A stretch of DNA of 64,000 nucleotides from Boesenbergia rotunda (GCA_024364735.1 JAGFNQ010000284.1:325180-389179); one strand, 5' to 3'; shown: positions 23,013 through 35,643, counted from the stretch's first letter. Notes: generated by a model not told the origin, from the sequence alone. Numbers and translations: made by a program.

Positions 23013-24166
23013 AATGATTTTTTCCGACTTAGTTTTTTTAGAAAAAAACTTACCCCCTTCAAAACTAGGGCTTTTTTGCAAATGGACTTAGCCTAGGCCC
23101 TAACCCTAGAACTGCATGCACCTATAGATCTAGAAGCCAACATCTCACAAACACCTTAGGGTACTTTTGTTTGATAACCTAGAATGGGTTGAGATGCTTA
23201 GGTCTATGCCTTGATTCAAGATGCTTTAAGTCAGTGCATCTGCAGTAATTAGGGCAATAAATACCAATTAACAATAATCAGGTTAAGTGTCAAGCTTAGA
23301 AAATCTAACTTGATCAGATCACTTAACTTGACTAACCCTAGCGAAAATAACTGTTTATAATAGTTAGTAAGTAGCTAATTGGGTTAGATAGGACCCGAAA
23401 GAGAAAATTTGAATTGATTTGGTCCAGTTTATACTTAGAATTAGTTTAGTACAGCACCTTACTATTACTCAGTTTTATTGCTATATTTTTCTATTTTTTT
23501 GATATATGGCAAAGGGGGAGAGATTGGAAAGGAGAGAAAAGAAGGTTTTAAAATTTATTTTTTTTTTCAAATTAAATTTTGTTTTCAAAACTTTTATCTC
23601 CTTTTTCAAAAAGTAAAGTAATTTAAAACTGCTGAAAAATTTTCTAAGTGTTATAACTCTGCTTGAAATTTTTTTAAATATTAAAACTACTGGAAAATTT
23701 TCTAAGTATTAACACTACCTGAAAATTGTCTAAGTGTTAAAACTTCAAAATCAGTTTAGAAAATTTTCTAAAGTAAGTGTTTTGGAAATTATGTTAAGTA
23801 ATTGCTCTTGAAATTATTTTAAGTACTTAACTCAAAAATTGCTTTCGAAAAATTATTTGCTCTAAATCTTTGGTGGAAAATTTTCTAAGTGTAAAATTCA
23901 AAATTCTCCTAAAAATTTTCCAAGTGTCCAAATCAAATTTTTTTTTTGGGAAAATATTTTCTAACTTAAAAACCTTTTTTTGAAAATTTTCTAAGTATTG
24001 AAAACCTGAAAAACTTTTCACCTTTAGACTTAGAAACTTTTTCAAAAACCCCACGAATTTTTGAAAAACTCAGGGGGAGATTTCTTCCAGGGGGAGGAAA
24101 TTAAATTTGGTACTTTACCTATTTTTCTGTATGTTTAACATAACTTTTTGAACCGGGTTGCCATAA
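23013..24166 (+). other. Non-coding 3' spacer of element A
   Basis: It is A/T-rich. Its first part (23090-23400) matches D downstream of the envelope-like gene (47300-47610), including CCTAACCCTAGAACTGCATG. GGCAAAGGGGGAGAGA lies near 23508. From 23640 to 24060 it is made of degenerate GAAAATTTTCTAAGTGTT repeats. No ORF of interest is seen. Confidence 0.75.
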
Positions 24167-24183
24167 ATCAAAAAGGGGGAGAT
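24167..24183 (+). promoter_or_regulatory. Polypurine tract of element A
   Basis: ATCAAAAAGGGGGAGAT ends directly before the 3' LTR; it would prime plus-strand DNA synthesis. Confidence 0.9.
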
Positions 24184-25433
24184 TGTTGGTGCAGGCAGCA
24201 CCTAAGTCAAACCTGGATTTTGATAATGACAAAGGGTTCAGAAGTTAAGATGTTATTGTGGACTAATGTGTTTACTAAGTGTGCAGGAAGAAGCCCTAGG
24301 TATACTAGGCAAAGAAGTCCTAGTCGAGGACTGGGCAAGAAGTCCTGGCAAAGGGCTGGACAAAGAAGTCCTGGTTAAGGACTGGGCAAGAAGACCTGAC
24401 CGGAAGTCGGGCAAAGAAGTCCTGGTCGAGGACTGGGCATGAAGTCCTGGCAAGGGGCTGGGCACCGAAGACTTGACCGAAAGTTGAGCACAAAGACCAG
24501 GTCAGGTGGATTGGGCAAAAGTCCAACTGGAGGAGCCGGTTGGCAAAAGGTAAACTCTCCTGAGAGGAGTAGGTGAGGACACATTCCCCATCGAGGGAAC
24601 AGTAGGCGTCGGTTCGACCTAGGGTTCCATTTGGAAGACCCGAAGTCAGAAGCAAGACAGCTACGACTCTAAATATTGACTAACATTCTTGCTTTGTTTG
24701 GTTTGGAACTAACCTTGGTTGCAGGGACCGAAGGAGTGTGTTTCTGCAGCTCAGAACGCCCCAAAGGAAGGGGGTAGGAAACTAGGCTAGGCGCCTGGGA
24801 GGTCCCGAGCGCCCAAGGTCAAAACCAAAACAGCAAAGAAGCAAGAACGCTTCGAAATCACACTGGGCTAGGCGCCCGGGAGGTCCCGGGCGCCCCAGTC
24901 AGCTCCAGAGGTCGAGTCAAAGGGGATAAGTGCTGACCGAGCTGCGGATTGAGTTTTCCAGAGATGAAGGCACGTGTCAGGTGCCCCCAGCAAATCAGGC
25001 GCCCCCAGGAGCACTATAAAAGGGGCTTGACCCCAAGGCTTCAGATACACAACTTTCTATCGCACCAAAACTTTTCGTTCAAGCGCTCTGCTCTGGCAAA
25101 CTCCGACTTCGAGATTCCAGTGCCGGCGATGACCCTCTGCTCCAAAGTACGATCCACATCGGGCGTCGATAACGAAAAGTGTAATTCTTTTCATTTACTG
25201 CAATATTCTTGTATGGAAATTTGTAACCCTTTTGCGCTATTATAGAATTGCCCAAAGTAAACGGTTAAGGACCGTGGGTCTTGGAGTAGGAGCCGACCGC
25301 GACTCCAAACCAAGTAAAATACTTGTGTTTTTGTGTCATAGTTTTTGTTTCCGCTGCATTTTCTCTTTCCTTATTTCGAAGAAAAAGTTTTAACGATATT
25401 CACCCCCCCTCTATCGTTTCTCTCGATCCACCA
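24184..25433 (+). repeat. 3' LTR of element A (1250 bp)
   Basis: It starts TGTTGGTGCAGG and ends GATCCACCA, with TATAAAA at 25015-25021. It is near identical to the 5' LTR apart from the 88 bp GGCGCC copy-number difference and scattered substitutions. Confidence 0.95.
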
Positions 25434-26725
25434 AAAACAACCCCGATATTGATTCTATACCAGTTCAAAGTGACCCTAGTGCAAGCCTAAGTCTTTCTTC
25501 AATTGATCTTACAATTTTGGTGGAAGGAGAAGAAGAAATCAACAAAATCATGGCACCTACAACAGCTATTCCTCCTGAAATTCCTGTTCAAGAACCATTT
25601 TCAAAAATTTCAGCTCAAGTGGAGGAACCAAAGGATCCTTTACCCTTCCTACGACACCCCAGAGAGGATCCTTCTATCATTAGCATGGGTATTTCAGATG
25701 GGGTTGTTGAGGCAGAGTTATTTGCTGATAAAGTTTCAATTAATATTCAGAGAGGATGTTCTAGCTCAGATGAGGCTGAAGATGCATTAGTGATAGAGGC
25801 ATTGGAGGAGATTGATAGTAAAGCTTGTGACAGACTTGAATTCGATTCTGAAGCTCTACAGGACCGTTCTAGTCTTTTATTTTGTGATGATATAGTTGTT
25901 GTGGGTCCTAACTTTTCTGATATGGTTGTTGCAGATATTGTTGATGAAGCATACGTTGGAGAAGATTCTATAGGTGTAGGGGATTGCACTGAGCCCCAGG
26001 GATCACCAATTTTGATTGACATGTCAGAAGATTCAGAGGATAAGTATGAAAGTGTAGGGACTTGCATAGTGGAAGCTAGAAACCAAGAATCACCTCTCTT
26101 AGTTGAATGTCCACCAGAACCTGAGATTGAAGTGGAGCCTTTTCCTGACCAGGAGGAGGTCATAGTTACATCCACTTTTGTAGAACCTTCAGGTATTTTT
26201 CAGCACGATGAGGTAAGTATTTCTCCTAATTATTTAGAAAAATTCATAGATGTACTTAAGGTTGATTTTGTTGGTTGTGATGCAATTCTTGATACATCCT
26301 ATGTAGAGATTGATTTTGAAAAACTCATAGAGGTACCCAAGATTGATTTTGTTGGCTGTGAAGCAATTCTTGATTCATCCTATATAGAGACTGATTGTGA
26401 AAAATTCATAGATGTACCTAAGGTTAATTTTGTTGGTTGTGATGCAATTCTTGATACATCCTATGTAGAGGTTGATTGTGAAAAATTCATAGAGGTACCC
26501 AAGGTTGATTTTGTTGAATGTGATGCAATTCTTGATACATCTTATGTAGAGATTGATTGTGAAAAATTTATAGAGATTCCTAAAATTGATTTTATTGGCT
26601 GTGAAGCATTTGTTGATACATTCTATGTAGAGGTTGTTTGTATTTCATTTCTTTCTTACCCTGCATGCGTGCGGGAGGTATTTTCTTTTCATGGTTTTGC
26701 AGGGTGTCGTCGGCTACTTGAATAG
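25434..26725 (+). CDS. Acidic repeat ORF of element B (continuation of gag-like reading after A)
   Basis: The reading continues in frame with the B segment left of A (…YFSSQN / NPDIDSIPVQSD…) and stays open to a TAG at 26723. The product is strongly acidic. From 26236 to 26640 it holds five tandem 27-residue units of the type EKFIEVPKVDFVGCDAILDT, followed by SYVEIDC. I do not recognise a protein family. It sits where protease and RT should begin, so pol has been replaced or lost. The repeat is preserved at protein level with few stops, which may mean recent expansion rather than selection. Confidence 0.65.
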
Positions 26726-29107
26726 GTACTACAACTAAATAGGCTCCAACCTCTCGGAAAGAATTCCAAAGAGTATATAGTGGGAGGCGTTGAGTCCACT
26801 TTAACTTGTAGCAATTCACCATGAGAGTGGATTTTGAACCTTAATCGTCTCCGACCACTGGAATATGTTTATGCGAGATTGATAAGGGAGGAAGTTGTGC
26901 ATTATGAGATTGATCATGTGAGGATAGTTCTCCCAAGATGGATGCTCCGTGCCCTCTACCCAACTTGAAGGGGAGTTTTTATCTTTCTTGCACTTCTATT
27001 TCATTGTAAATATCATTTTTAAGTTTCTAGCAATGAATTTTTCTTTTATAATGAGTTCTTGATAATAAATGCTTAGGTAGTGTAGAATGAATAAAAAGTC
27101 ATTGTAGATATCATTTTATCATTTTTGGCACCTTACTAATTGCATGATTTGGAATAAATGTATCCATCTAGATTTTCTTAATATCATTTTAGAGTCCCTT
27201 GAAAGCAAATTAAATTTGGTTGTTAAAACTTAGGATTTGAACCCATGGATGAAAATTCTTGGATGCTTGAGTACTACTTAGTTATGGACTCTAGATTGAT
27301 GACTTGAGATGAATTCTTTTTACCTAGTGAGGATTTAGCCTAATTTTTGTGATACACATATGTGATTGTACTCTAGAACTTGCTTAGGTTCTTTCAAAGC
27401 TATATTTCTATGATTGGACCACATTTATAGAGGTGAATCACTTTGTTTCTTTTTCATATCATTTTTGCAATTTTGTTGTTGATCTACTCTATATTCCATT
27501 TTCCTTCTCTAATCTTCATGTTCATCATAATGTTTTCCATGGACTTGAGTACTTTAATATTTTTTGATGTTACTTTGCCCGAGACGGACAAAAGTTTAAG
27601 TGTGGGGGAGGATGCAAGCATTCTATCAAATATTGAGGACAATCAAGCATTGGCAACCTACAAGAAAAGTGTGCCAACTTGAAGGATTTTTGTAACAAGT
27701 TTGGGTTGCAAGAATTGATTAGTGAAGGGAAGTGAAGGCTCATTCTCATTACCATAGAAGAAATGGAAAGGAAGAAAAAAATCTGTGCTCAAGATGAAGT
27801 ATTATGTGAAAAAGAAAGGGTAATAGAGATTAACTTATGAAATGGGAATTGACAAGAAGGAAATCAGCATATCTATTGGCATTTAATCGGAAGTGAAGGG
27901 AGAAGTGGACTGTGAATGTGTGCTAAAGAATTGAAGTTTTATTCAGCTGAAGATTAGTCCTTTCAGCCAACTCTCTTGACATTGAAACTGAAAAATCTGA
28001 AAAATTTGAAATTGAAGCACTTGACAACCTACAAGCATTCTATCATATTTCCCATGTGAGTTGGATGCATTTAACAGTGAGAACAAGCAAAGTTACAAGC
28101 AACATTCCATTGAACCAAAGCTGAAATGTTTAGAACTTCAAATCTGTCGAGAAAAAAAGAAAAAGAACAATTTTGGCTGCAGAAATAGAACAGCAGCAGA
28201 AAAAGGAAAAGAAAAAAAAGAAAGAAAATATTAAGTGGAAGTCGAGTGATGATGATTTGTGAATTGAAAGAAGTAATCATAGATGATAGTTGAATTGGAA
28301 GAGTTAGCTACTGATTGAGAAGGAGAAAAATCAGGCAGAAGACAGTTTAAGAATCAGCTTAGTTTTCATTCTGTTCAGAACCTGATCGGTCTCCAGACCG
28401 ATCAGGGAGGTGCCTGATCGGTCACTCAGACCGATCAGGAGCTGTCCAATCCGTTCAGAAGTAGTTTAGAATGATCAGGAGTATCACTGACCGATCTCCA
28501 GAACGATCAGGCATTAATGACTGATCGGTCTCTGGACCGATCAGTAGAGTTGGCACGGAAACAGAACCTTGGCACACTGAATTCAGTGAATTTCCTTAGT
28601 CCCTGCTCCACCACGACTCTGATACATGCAAAATAATACACGAAGAAAAGGGCAAAGTTCCTCTAGATGCATTCTTGAGTATCCAAGTCTTCCATTTTCT
28701 TTACTTTTCCATATTTTCTTACCATGTCATATTTCTTTACTTTCTTTATCATGATTCTTTAGTATCAAAGTTCATTAAACTTCTATTTCAGTATTATCAT
28801 TTCATATTTCTTTAACTTGTTCTAATAAGCCTTTTTAAGTGTTGATCCAAATCAAGAATGATGGTGGAGAGTAGAGCATAAGCAAGCTTATGGTAGTGCA
28901 AGAACCATGGTAGTGTTTGAGTGAGCTCCATTTTCATGAAAAATATAGAACCTAGGAAGAGAGCCACTAAATATCCCCTTGAGAGGCTTTGTGAGTTTAA
29001 TTCATCTCAATGAGTCATGAAGGATGAAGTATGCTAAGTTGTTGATTTAAGGACAAGATACTAGTCCATTGAGTTAAGACTTTTGAGAATTGACAACCCT
29101 AGGTAAT
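26726..29107 (+). other. Non-coding 3' region of element B
   Basis: No RT, RNase H or integrase is seen. AAGTGTGGGGGAGGATGC (27598-27615) resembles the G-rich motifs usual before Athila/Tat 3' LTRs. The rest is A/G-rich sequence with short unrelated readings. Palindromes at 28380-28549 are listed separately. Confidence 0.6.
28380..28549. repeat. GATCGGTC-type palindromes inside gypsy element B
   Basis: Four hairpin units lie together: CCTGATCGGTCTCC-AGACCGATCAGG first, then a GGTCACTCAGACC centre, a degenerate unit (ACCGATCTCCAGAACGATC) and CTGATCGGTC-TCTG-GACCGATCAG. The stems match those in the copia LTRs of F, G and H. Confidence 0.8.
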
Positions 29108-30013
29108 TGTAACGCCCGTTTTTTTTTTCATAAAGCGGCGTTATGTTAACATACTTAGGGCATGTAGACATCATAATGCAGCGGAAACCTTTAAACTTAC
29201 ACCTACATGCACTTACTACCATTCCTAGCATCATGACATGGGAACTTGGCATATTAACTTTATACTTAGCATCATATCATACTTAGCATCATGTCACATT
29301 TTAGCATCATGTCATACTTAGCATCATGTCATACTTTAGCATTATGTCATAGAGTCACATTCAAGTACTTAATAGTAAAGGTAAAGTTCTATTATAAGAC
29401 AAGCAAACATATAGTCTCTTGGCCAAGTCACTATCACACACATACTTTATTGCTCTCCTGCTGCTTCCTTACGGTCCCCTTGCGTGATCTGCGGTATAAG
29501 GAAAATAAGACTATAAGCACACAGGCTTAGTAAGACTCTTTCCTACTCACTAAAACCATTCATCACTTAATCATGAGCATCTTAAACATTAACATACTTA
29601 ATGCTTTACCCAGCACATAAGTCTTTATGAGCACTTAGCATACCTTTGACATGACTTGATCATAACTTAGTCACTTTCATAGCATAGCATATACATAAGC
29701 ATAAAAACATTCGTGACTTGGCATAATACTTGGCATAGACATAAACATCATAAACATTCATAGTATGACATAATTCTTGGCATAGACATAAACATAATAA
29801 CATAACCTCATAAACATTCCTAACATGAACCTAAATAAAATCATGGCATCCGAACTTAGCATAACCACAATTAAATCATGGCAACATAACTTAGCATGGA
29901 CATAAATAAAATCATAGCATTCTATCCTAGTATAAACATAATTAAATCATGGCATCATAATTAATATGAGCATAAATAAAATCATGGCATTCTAACCTAG
30001 CATAAATATAATT

Positions 30014-30293
30014 AAATCATGGCATCCTAAACTATCATGAACATAAATAAACTCATGACATTCTAATTAACATAAACATAATTAAATCATGACATCCTAA
30101 ACTATCATGAACATAAATAAACTCATGGCATTCTAATTAACATAAACATAATTAAATCATGGCATCCTAAACTATCATGAACATAAATAAACTCATGGCA
30201 TTCTAATTATCATAAACATAATTAAATCATGGCATCCTAAACTATCATGAACATAAATAAACTCATGGCATTCTAATTAACATAAACATACAT
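30014..30293. repeat. 70 bp tandem repeat in solo LTR M
   Basis: Four units begin at 30014, 30084, 30154 and 30224, exactly 70 bp apart. Each starts AAATCATGGCATCCTAAACT and contains ACATAAATAAACTCATG. More degenerate forms extend leftwards to about 29830. Confidence 0.9.
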
Positions 30294-30547
30294 AAAATCA
30301 TTTGCATAAACCTACCTTGCATAAACTTACTTTGCATAATGTTCTTATCATAAGTATAATGCATAACATGGATGAATGCATGTGGCAATTGCATATATAT
30401 ATAAGGATGCTTAATCTTTAAAAACATGCTTTTAAATACTTTAACATAATCATAACATTCATTGGGCCCTGGCTTGTACCACATTCATTCATCATATGCG
30501 CGCATCCCTAAGTAAATACGAGGTAGCTAATCTCGACCTACTAGGGT

Positions 30548-30642
30548 AAGGACAGCTTCATCGGTAGTCCCAAACCGTAAGGACAGCTTCATCGGTAGTC
30601 CCGAACCGTGGACAGCTTCATCGGTAGTCCAGAACCGTGGAC
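30548..30642. repeat. Short triplicated motif in solo LTR M
   Basis: GGACAGCTTCATCGGTAGTC occurs three times in a row, each followed by an AACCGT sequence. Confidence 0.85.
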
Positions 30643-32872
30643 CTTACTTAGGTCCGGTACAAGCCCATTAAAATAAAATAAAATGCTTTCACATGCTTTT
30701 TCATTCATCAACATTCATTCATCATACTTGTCATTCATCATCATTCATTCATCATACTTGTCATTTGTCATCATTCATTCATCATACTTAACATCATCGT
30801 TATGCCCTAAAGGCATGTACTTTAACCTCATTCATAAGACATGGCATACATACATCTTATTCATAAAATATGGCATACATACATATCATTCATGAGACAT
30901 GGTATACATGCATACATGCATATTATTCATAAAACATGGCATATCATTCATAAGACATGGCATACATACATATCATTCATAAATCATGGCACATGTCTAA
31001 ACATCTATGACTCAACATATAATTCATGACATACAAACTAAGGGTTTGGTTAACATAGAACTTCTTCCATCTTACTTAAACATATATCTTGGTAACTCAT
31101 ACACAAGCATCTTTGGAGGTTTAGCCCAACCCTAACCCTAGGTTAGGCCCTTGGTCGAAAGCCCCAAGGAACCATAGGTTCATGAAGCTTCACATAACTT
31201 CCCCAAACAACACTTCACATAACTTCCCCAAACAACATCCCATACATACATACTAGGCCATGGGAAACATTTGATTCCACACTTAAGGCCAACCCTAATC
31301 CTTTAACCCTAAACTTGCTCTTGGCCGAAACTTCAAGGCCATAGGGCATGGAAAAATTTCCATTAAAATCCCCAAATCAATTGTTATACACCAACCATAC
31401 CTTACCATAGGGCCATTTGGGGCCCTTACTTGAAATGAGTCCTAACTTTCCACCCTATTAGGGTACTTGGCCGAAACCTATAGGGTCTCTAGGCCATGTG
31501 AAACATTCACATAAATACCCTCCATCTCCCTTATATCATGACAATACATAAAACAAACACTTGGGGTTTTAAACCCAACCCTACACATGGGTTCTTGTTG
31601 TTGGCCGAAACCCTAGGGTATCCTAGGGTACTCCAAAAATTCCCAAAAATTATTCTTAATCTCTAAAAATCATAAGGGAACATTAAATAACATTATAAAG
31701 ATTTTTTAGCATCATTATGGACCCTAAAACATTGTGGCCGAAACCCATAGGGTCTCTAGGGTGTTGATTTTGTTTCTTCCATGTTGGCCGAAACCCTAGG
31801 GTGTCCTAGGGTACTCCAAAAATTCCCAAAAATTATACTTAACCTCTAAACATCATAAGGGAACATTAAAAAACATTATCAAGATTTTTATCATAATTAT
31901 AGACCTTAAAATCATGGTGGCCGAAACCTACAAGCCTAAGGTTCTTGGTTTTCTTTTCTTTCAACATCAAATCCAAAACTAAGCAATATATCATGCTAAA
32001 AAATCATGAAAATCATAAGAAACTATTATACTATAGGTGAGGGAGTCTTACTTTGGGTTTCCTGATTTTTCGAACCTTGAAAGAGAAGGAAATGGCAAGA
32101 TCTTTGGACCCTTGAACCCCCTTGTCCTTGTATCTTTGGAAGACCCCTTAGATCTTGGGAATGAGACCTCTTGTGGAGCTTTTCCAAGGGAGAACCCTTC
32201 CTTGGGTATTCGGCTAGGATGAGGGGAGGAGAAGGAAGAAATTGCAAAGTAATGAGAAGAAAAGGTAACTCCTAAAACCCCCTCTTTATAGCCCATTAAG
32301 AAGGTAAATGAAGAGTCTCTCCATGACCCTTCATCTTCTTCTAAGCCTTAACCAATCTCCATTTCATTCCCTTATAACATTCCCTTGCTAGATGAGTTGG
32401 TTAAAGCATACATGGTTGTACAAGAGGTCCAAGGTTCAATCCTTGGCCCATGCACCTTATTTTTATTTTATTTTTCCTTTTTATTTTCTATTATTTTCCC
32501 CAAAATTCTAAAAATTATCTAAAAATTCCCCCATAATTATGTTAATATTTCTCATTAAAATTTCTTTATATTTCTATAAATTTTTACCTAAAATCTACCA
32601 ATAATTATGGTACTAAAAAGCCCATATAAGGCCCATTAGTGCCCTTTTTCCCAATTTAAATGAGAAAACATGGATTTTCTAGGCCAAAGTTCGCATTAAT
32701 ATTTCTAGGTCCCTTGGAAAATTATCTAGACATGCTTAATATTTTAAGAAAATATTAAGAGAATTTTTTGGGTCGTTACAGTAATTTCCTTTCAATTGTT
32801 TCTAACTATGATTGAGAATAATCTAGGGGGTACATGATTAGTTTACTAGTTAGCTTATGCGAGACGCCCAAG

Positions 32873-32888
32873 AGTAAGTGTGGGGAGT
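32873..32888 (+). promoter_or_regulatory. Polypurine tract of element B
   Basis: AGTAAGTGTGGGGAGT lies directly before the 3' LTR and is typical of Athila/Tat elements. Confidence 0.75.
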
Positions 32889-34621
32889 TGATAACTACCA
32901 TTTTGATGATTAATTTAGGCTCTTAAACCCATGTTTTGATCCTATTCTATATGCTTAAGTTTGCATTTACATTAGGTTTCATGAATTATCTCTATTTTAG
33001 CTTTTGATTCAAATCTTTCTATAATGGTGGTATTTTGGCACTAAAATTTGAATCTAATTTTGTAGGTTTTGAATGAGCATGGACCTAGATCAGATTGAGT
33101 CAAACTTTAGTCAGAATCTTTGATCAAAGGGATCAAGAGATGGATCAATGTGGGTCGTCCGATCAAGAAACGGCTAGATCTGAGCTATCTATCATCTGCT
33201 GACCAATCCGAGCTCAAGTTAGAGTTAATCTAGACCACAGATCAAGATCTGAAGATTTGGTCCCAATCAGAGGTCATCCAGCCGTTGGATTGAGCTTAAG
33301 AGGAGCCTAAACCGTCCATTCAAAGATCAGAGCAATCTGAGCCACCCATTGTAGATCTGAACGATTCCAGCTCAGGAGGAAGAGATCAGGACCATTGATC
33401 AAGATTTGGAAGGTTTGGTTCAGATCCGAGTAGATCCGACCGTTGGATGCAGCAAGGATGATCACAACCGTTCAAATTTAAATGGGATAAGTTTAATTGG
33501 GAATTCCCTCTTCCGCTGAAGTGACGTAGCCAGATCGCGAGTTCCTTTCCTGTTCTTGAGTTTTTCTTCGCCTGTTCTCCTCCGATCGCGTGACCAACAT
33601 CAACATCTGTTTGTTTTCAAGATTTCAGATCATCAGAGAAGATTTTCCGGTTAAGTTTGCATTCGATTTCGTCACTGAGAGGAGCTCAGGGGAGGGTTTC
33701 GCCGGAGTTCCATTCCACTGATCGCTTCCACTTGATCACGGGTTGTCTTCATCTTCGGAGCGATCAGAGCACTTGGAGGGGTTCTCCGAATGCCACTGAG
33801 AGTTTCTAGGCTCGATCAACATCCAGCTAATCGAGGAAGAAGAGATTGCGGAGTTTCTCAGCCACTGATCGGTGACTGTGATCGGACAGAGGTATCACTG
33901 ATCGGTCTCCCATTTGATCAGTATAGCTCCTGATCGATTCCTAGTCCGATCAGAATAGGTCCTGATCGGTCGGCTGACCAATCAGGAAGGCCAATTTGCA
34001 GCAAACTGATCCAGGGGGTGTTCCTTCGCTGATCTTTGAGTTCAGAGGGTTTCTAGCTCAACTTTTGTGCGACGGCAAAGGGAAGTCTTGATAATGAATT
34101 GCTTTGATGTTTAATTTAGGGTAATTTGTTTCCAAGCACTTAATTCTTCAAGTTGTTCTAGTTTGTTTACATTACAATTTAGGCCAAGTTTCTTAAGCAA
34201 TGGTTTTGTTCTAGCTTTCATATTTCTGCAATTAATTACCTGCATTCAAGTTTAGTTCTCTGCAATTAGTTCCCTACAATTAGTTCTTAAATTTCAATTC
34301 CTTTGTTTGGTTTTAATTGCTCAGTTGTCAAATAGGTAAAGTTTAGTTTCCGCACTTTCCTAATTCATTTCTGCTTATTTAAGCCCATTTTGTTCAGAAT
34401 TGCTATTTCATTCCTTATCACAAAAACCCCCATTTTATTAGAAAATCCAAATCATCAAACGACAACCACTTTTAAGCTTGAATTAAACATTAACAACTAG
34501 TCCTTGGAAAAAATACGACTTGAGGCCCCTGTACTACATTTTATTTTGTGAGCTAAGGGTTTTCAACTTATAAATATCTAAATTTGAGACTCATTCGTGA
34601 CACTAGTTATTGGGTCCATCA
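32889..34621 (+). repeat. 3' LTR of element B (1733 bp)
   Basis: It starts TGATAACTACC and ends CCATCA. It matches the 5' LTR except for about 230 extra bases at 33770-34005, which contain degenerate GATCGGTC hairpins, for example CTGATCGGTCGGCTGACCAA at 33962-33981. Confidence 0.9.
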
Positions 34622-34626
34622 CTTAC

Positions 34627-34718
34627 CCTTCCCTTGTTCAATGTATCACTGACTTAAGCATATTGTCAAATATTAAAACACTTAGAGGAGGACATCACTG
34701 ATGCAACTTGTACCAACA
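34627..34718 (-). repeat. 3' LTR of element C, first part
   Basis: On the minus strand it starts TGTTGGTACAAG at 34718. It is the piece of C's LTR right of B and matches 50033-50131. Confidence 0.9.
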
Positions 34719-34735
34719 ATCTCCTCCTTTTTGAT
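34719..34735 (-). promoter_or_regulatory. Polypurine tract of element C
   Basis: The minus strand reads ATCAAAAAGGAGGAGAT, directly before the LTR start. Confidence 0.85.
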
Positions 34736-35643
34736 GTTTAACAATATCTTAAGTTAGATTGGTTGAAAAGGCTAAATTTTAACTTTTGGGATCAAATAAA
34801 AAACATCTAGGTTTTGAAAATCCATTTTGATCCTTTGGGGAAAACTTCCACTCGCTCTCCGCTCTTTTTGAAAAATATTTTGATTTTTTTGATCCTTTGG
34901 TAAGAGAAAAAAAATTTATTTCTAACTTAAGGCGCATCTCTCCCTCTTTGTCATACATAAAAAAAACCAAGAATACTTGCACCAACAATACTTAGTATAA
35001 TTTTTAACAGCATAGTAAAACTAGGTACTTAAATTTCCAGAAAAAAATCGATTATTTTTTTTTGAAAAAAAATATTATGCAATTCTAAAAAATATTTTGT
35101 ATTTGTAGGAAAATGCTTGATCTGAAAAATTTTCCTTAGAAAAAAAATTTTAGAAATTTTTTTTCAAGAGATTGCAAACAAATACTTAACAGAAATGTTG
35201 TGAAAATACTCTTGAAAGACCCCGCTTTTTTTTTTGCTTGACACATTTTCACAAAAAAAAATGTTCTTTGAAACATGCTAGTATTTGAAGAAATATTTGT
35301 ACCTTTGAAAAGTATTTTGATCATTTTCGAAAATGCAAGTACTTTTGAGATGTATTGAGTTTTTGAAAACCATGCAAGTACTTTTGAACAAAATTATGTA
35401 ATTTTTTTAAAAATATAGGTAACTTTGGGAGATATTATGCATTTTTGGAAAATATTTGTAATTTTAGTAAATATAAGTACTTTTGAAAAATGTAAGTTCT
35501 GTAAAAAGTATTACTTGACTTATATTTTGAAAGTCTTTTAGAAAAATATTGTTTTGAAAACATAATATTTTACTTGACTTGGTCTCCTTTCCAGTCTGAC
35601 ACAATCCTAGGAAACCTTGTTAACTACAAGGACATTTTCCTAA

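Larger units (their letters stand above)
15944..25433 (+). mobile_element. Element A: SIRE/Maximus-like Ty1/copia retrotransposon (full length)
   Basis: A is a full-length insertion of 9490 bp in B's gag-like region, with target duplication AAAAC (15939-15943 and 25434-25438). It has two LTRs, PBS, gag, a gag-pol spacer, pol in protease-integrase-RT-RNase H order, a long 3' spacer and PPT. It has no envelope-like ORF. Gag carries several stops and pol two single-base deletions, so it is not active as it stands. Confidence 0.95.
29108..32780 (-). mobile_element. Solo LTR M (3673 bp, chromovirus-like)
   Basis: A single LTR-like unit is flanked by GTAAT on both sides (29103-29107 and 32781-32785). 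Its ends TGTAACGCCC and GGGTCGTTACA form a short inverted repeat. It has no internal coding region, so it is best read as a solo LTR left by LTR-LTR recombination. Minus orientation is preferred: on that strand CTATAAAGAGGGG (near 32290) is followed by a C/T-rich leader. Tekay/Del chromoviruses have LTRs this long, but lineage is inferred from ends alone. Short ORFs inside are not credible genes. Confidence 0.8.
13356..34621 (+). mobile_element. Element B: non-autonomous Athila/Tat-like Ty3/gypsy element
   Basis: B has target duplication CTTAC (13351-13355 and 34622-34626), two related LTRs, the primer site TGGCGCCATTGCCGGGGA and a G-rich PPT. Coding remains are gag-like ends without protease, RT, RNase H or integrase, so it depended on other elements. 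A and solo LTR M lie within it; without them it is about 8.1 kb. The non-chromovirus lineage is suggested by the primer site and by EIERTFR and PNPKGNASAITL motifs; the exact family is not settled. Confidence 0.85.

Noticed and set aside
25747..26175. Minus-strand 142-codon Ser-rich ORF
   Set aside because: It is antisense to the acidic ORF of B and shows no recognisable feature.
32026..32296. Overlapping ORFs near 32.1 kb as a small gene
   Set aside because: They lie in the leader part of solo LTR M on both strands, with no domain or intron pattern.
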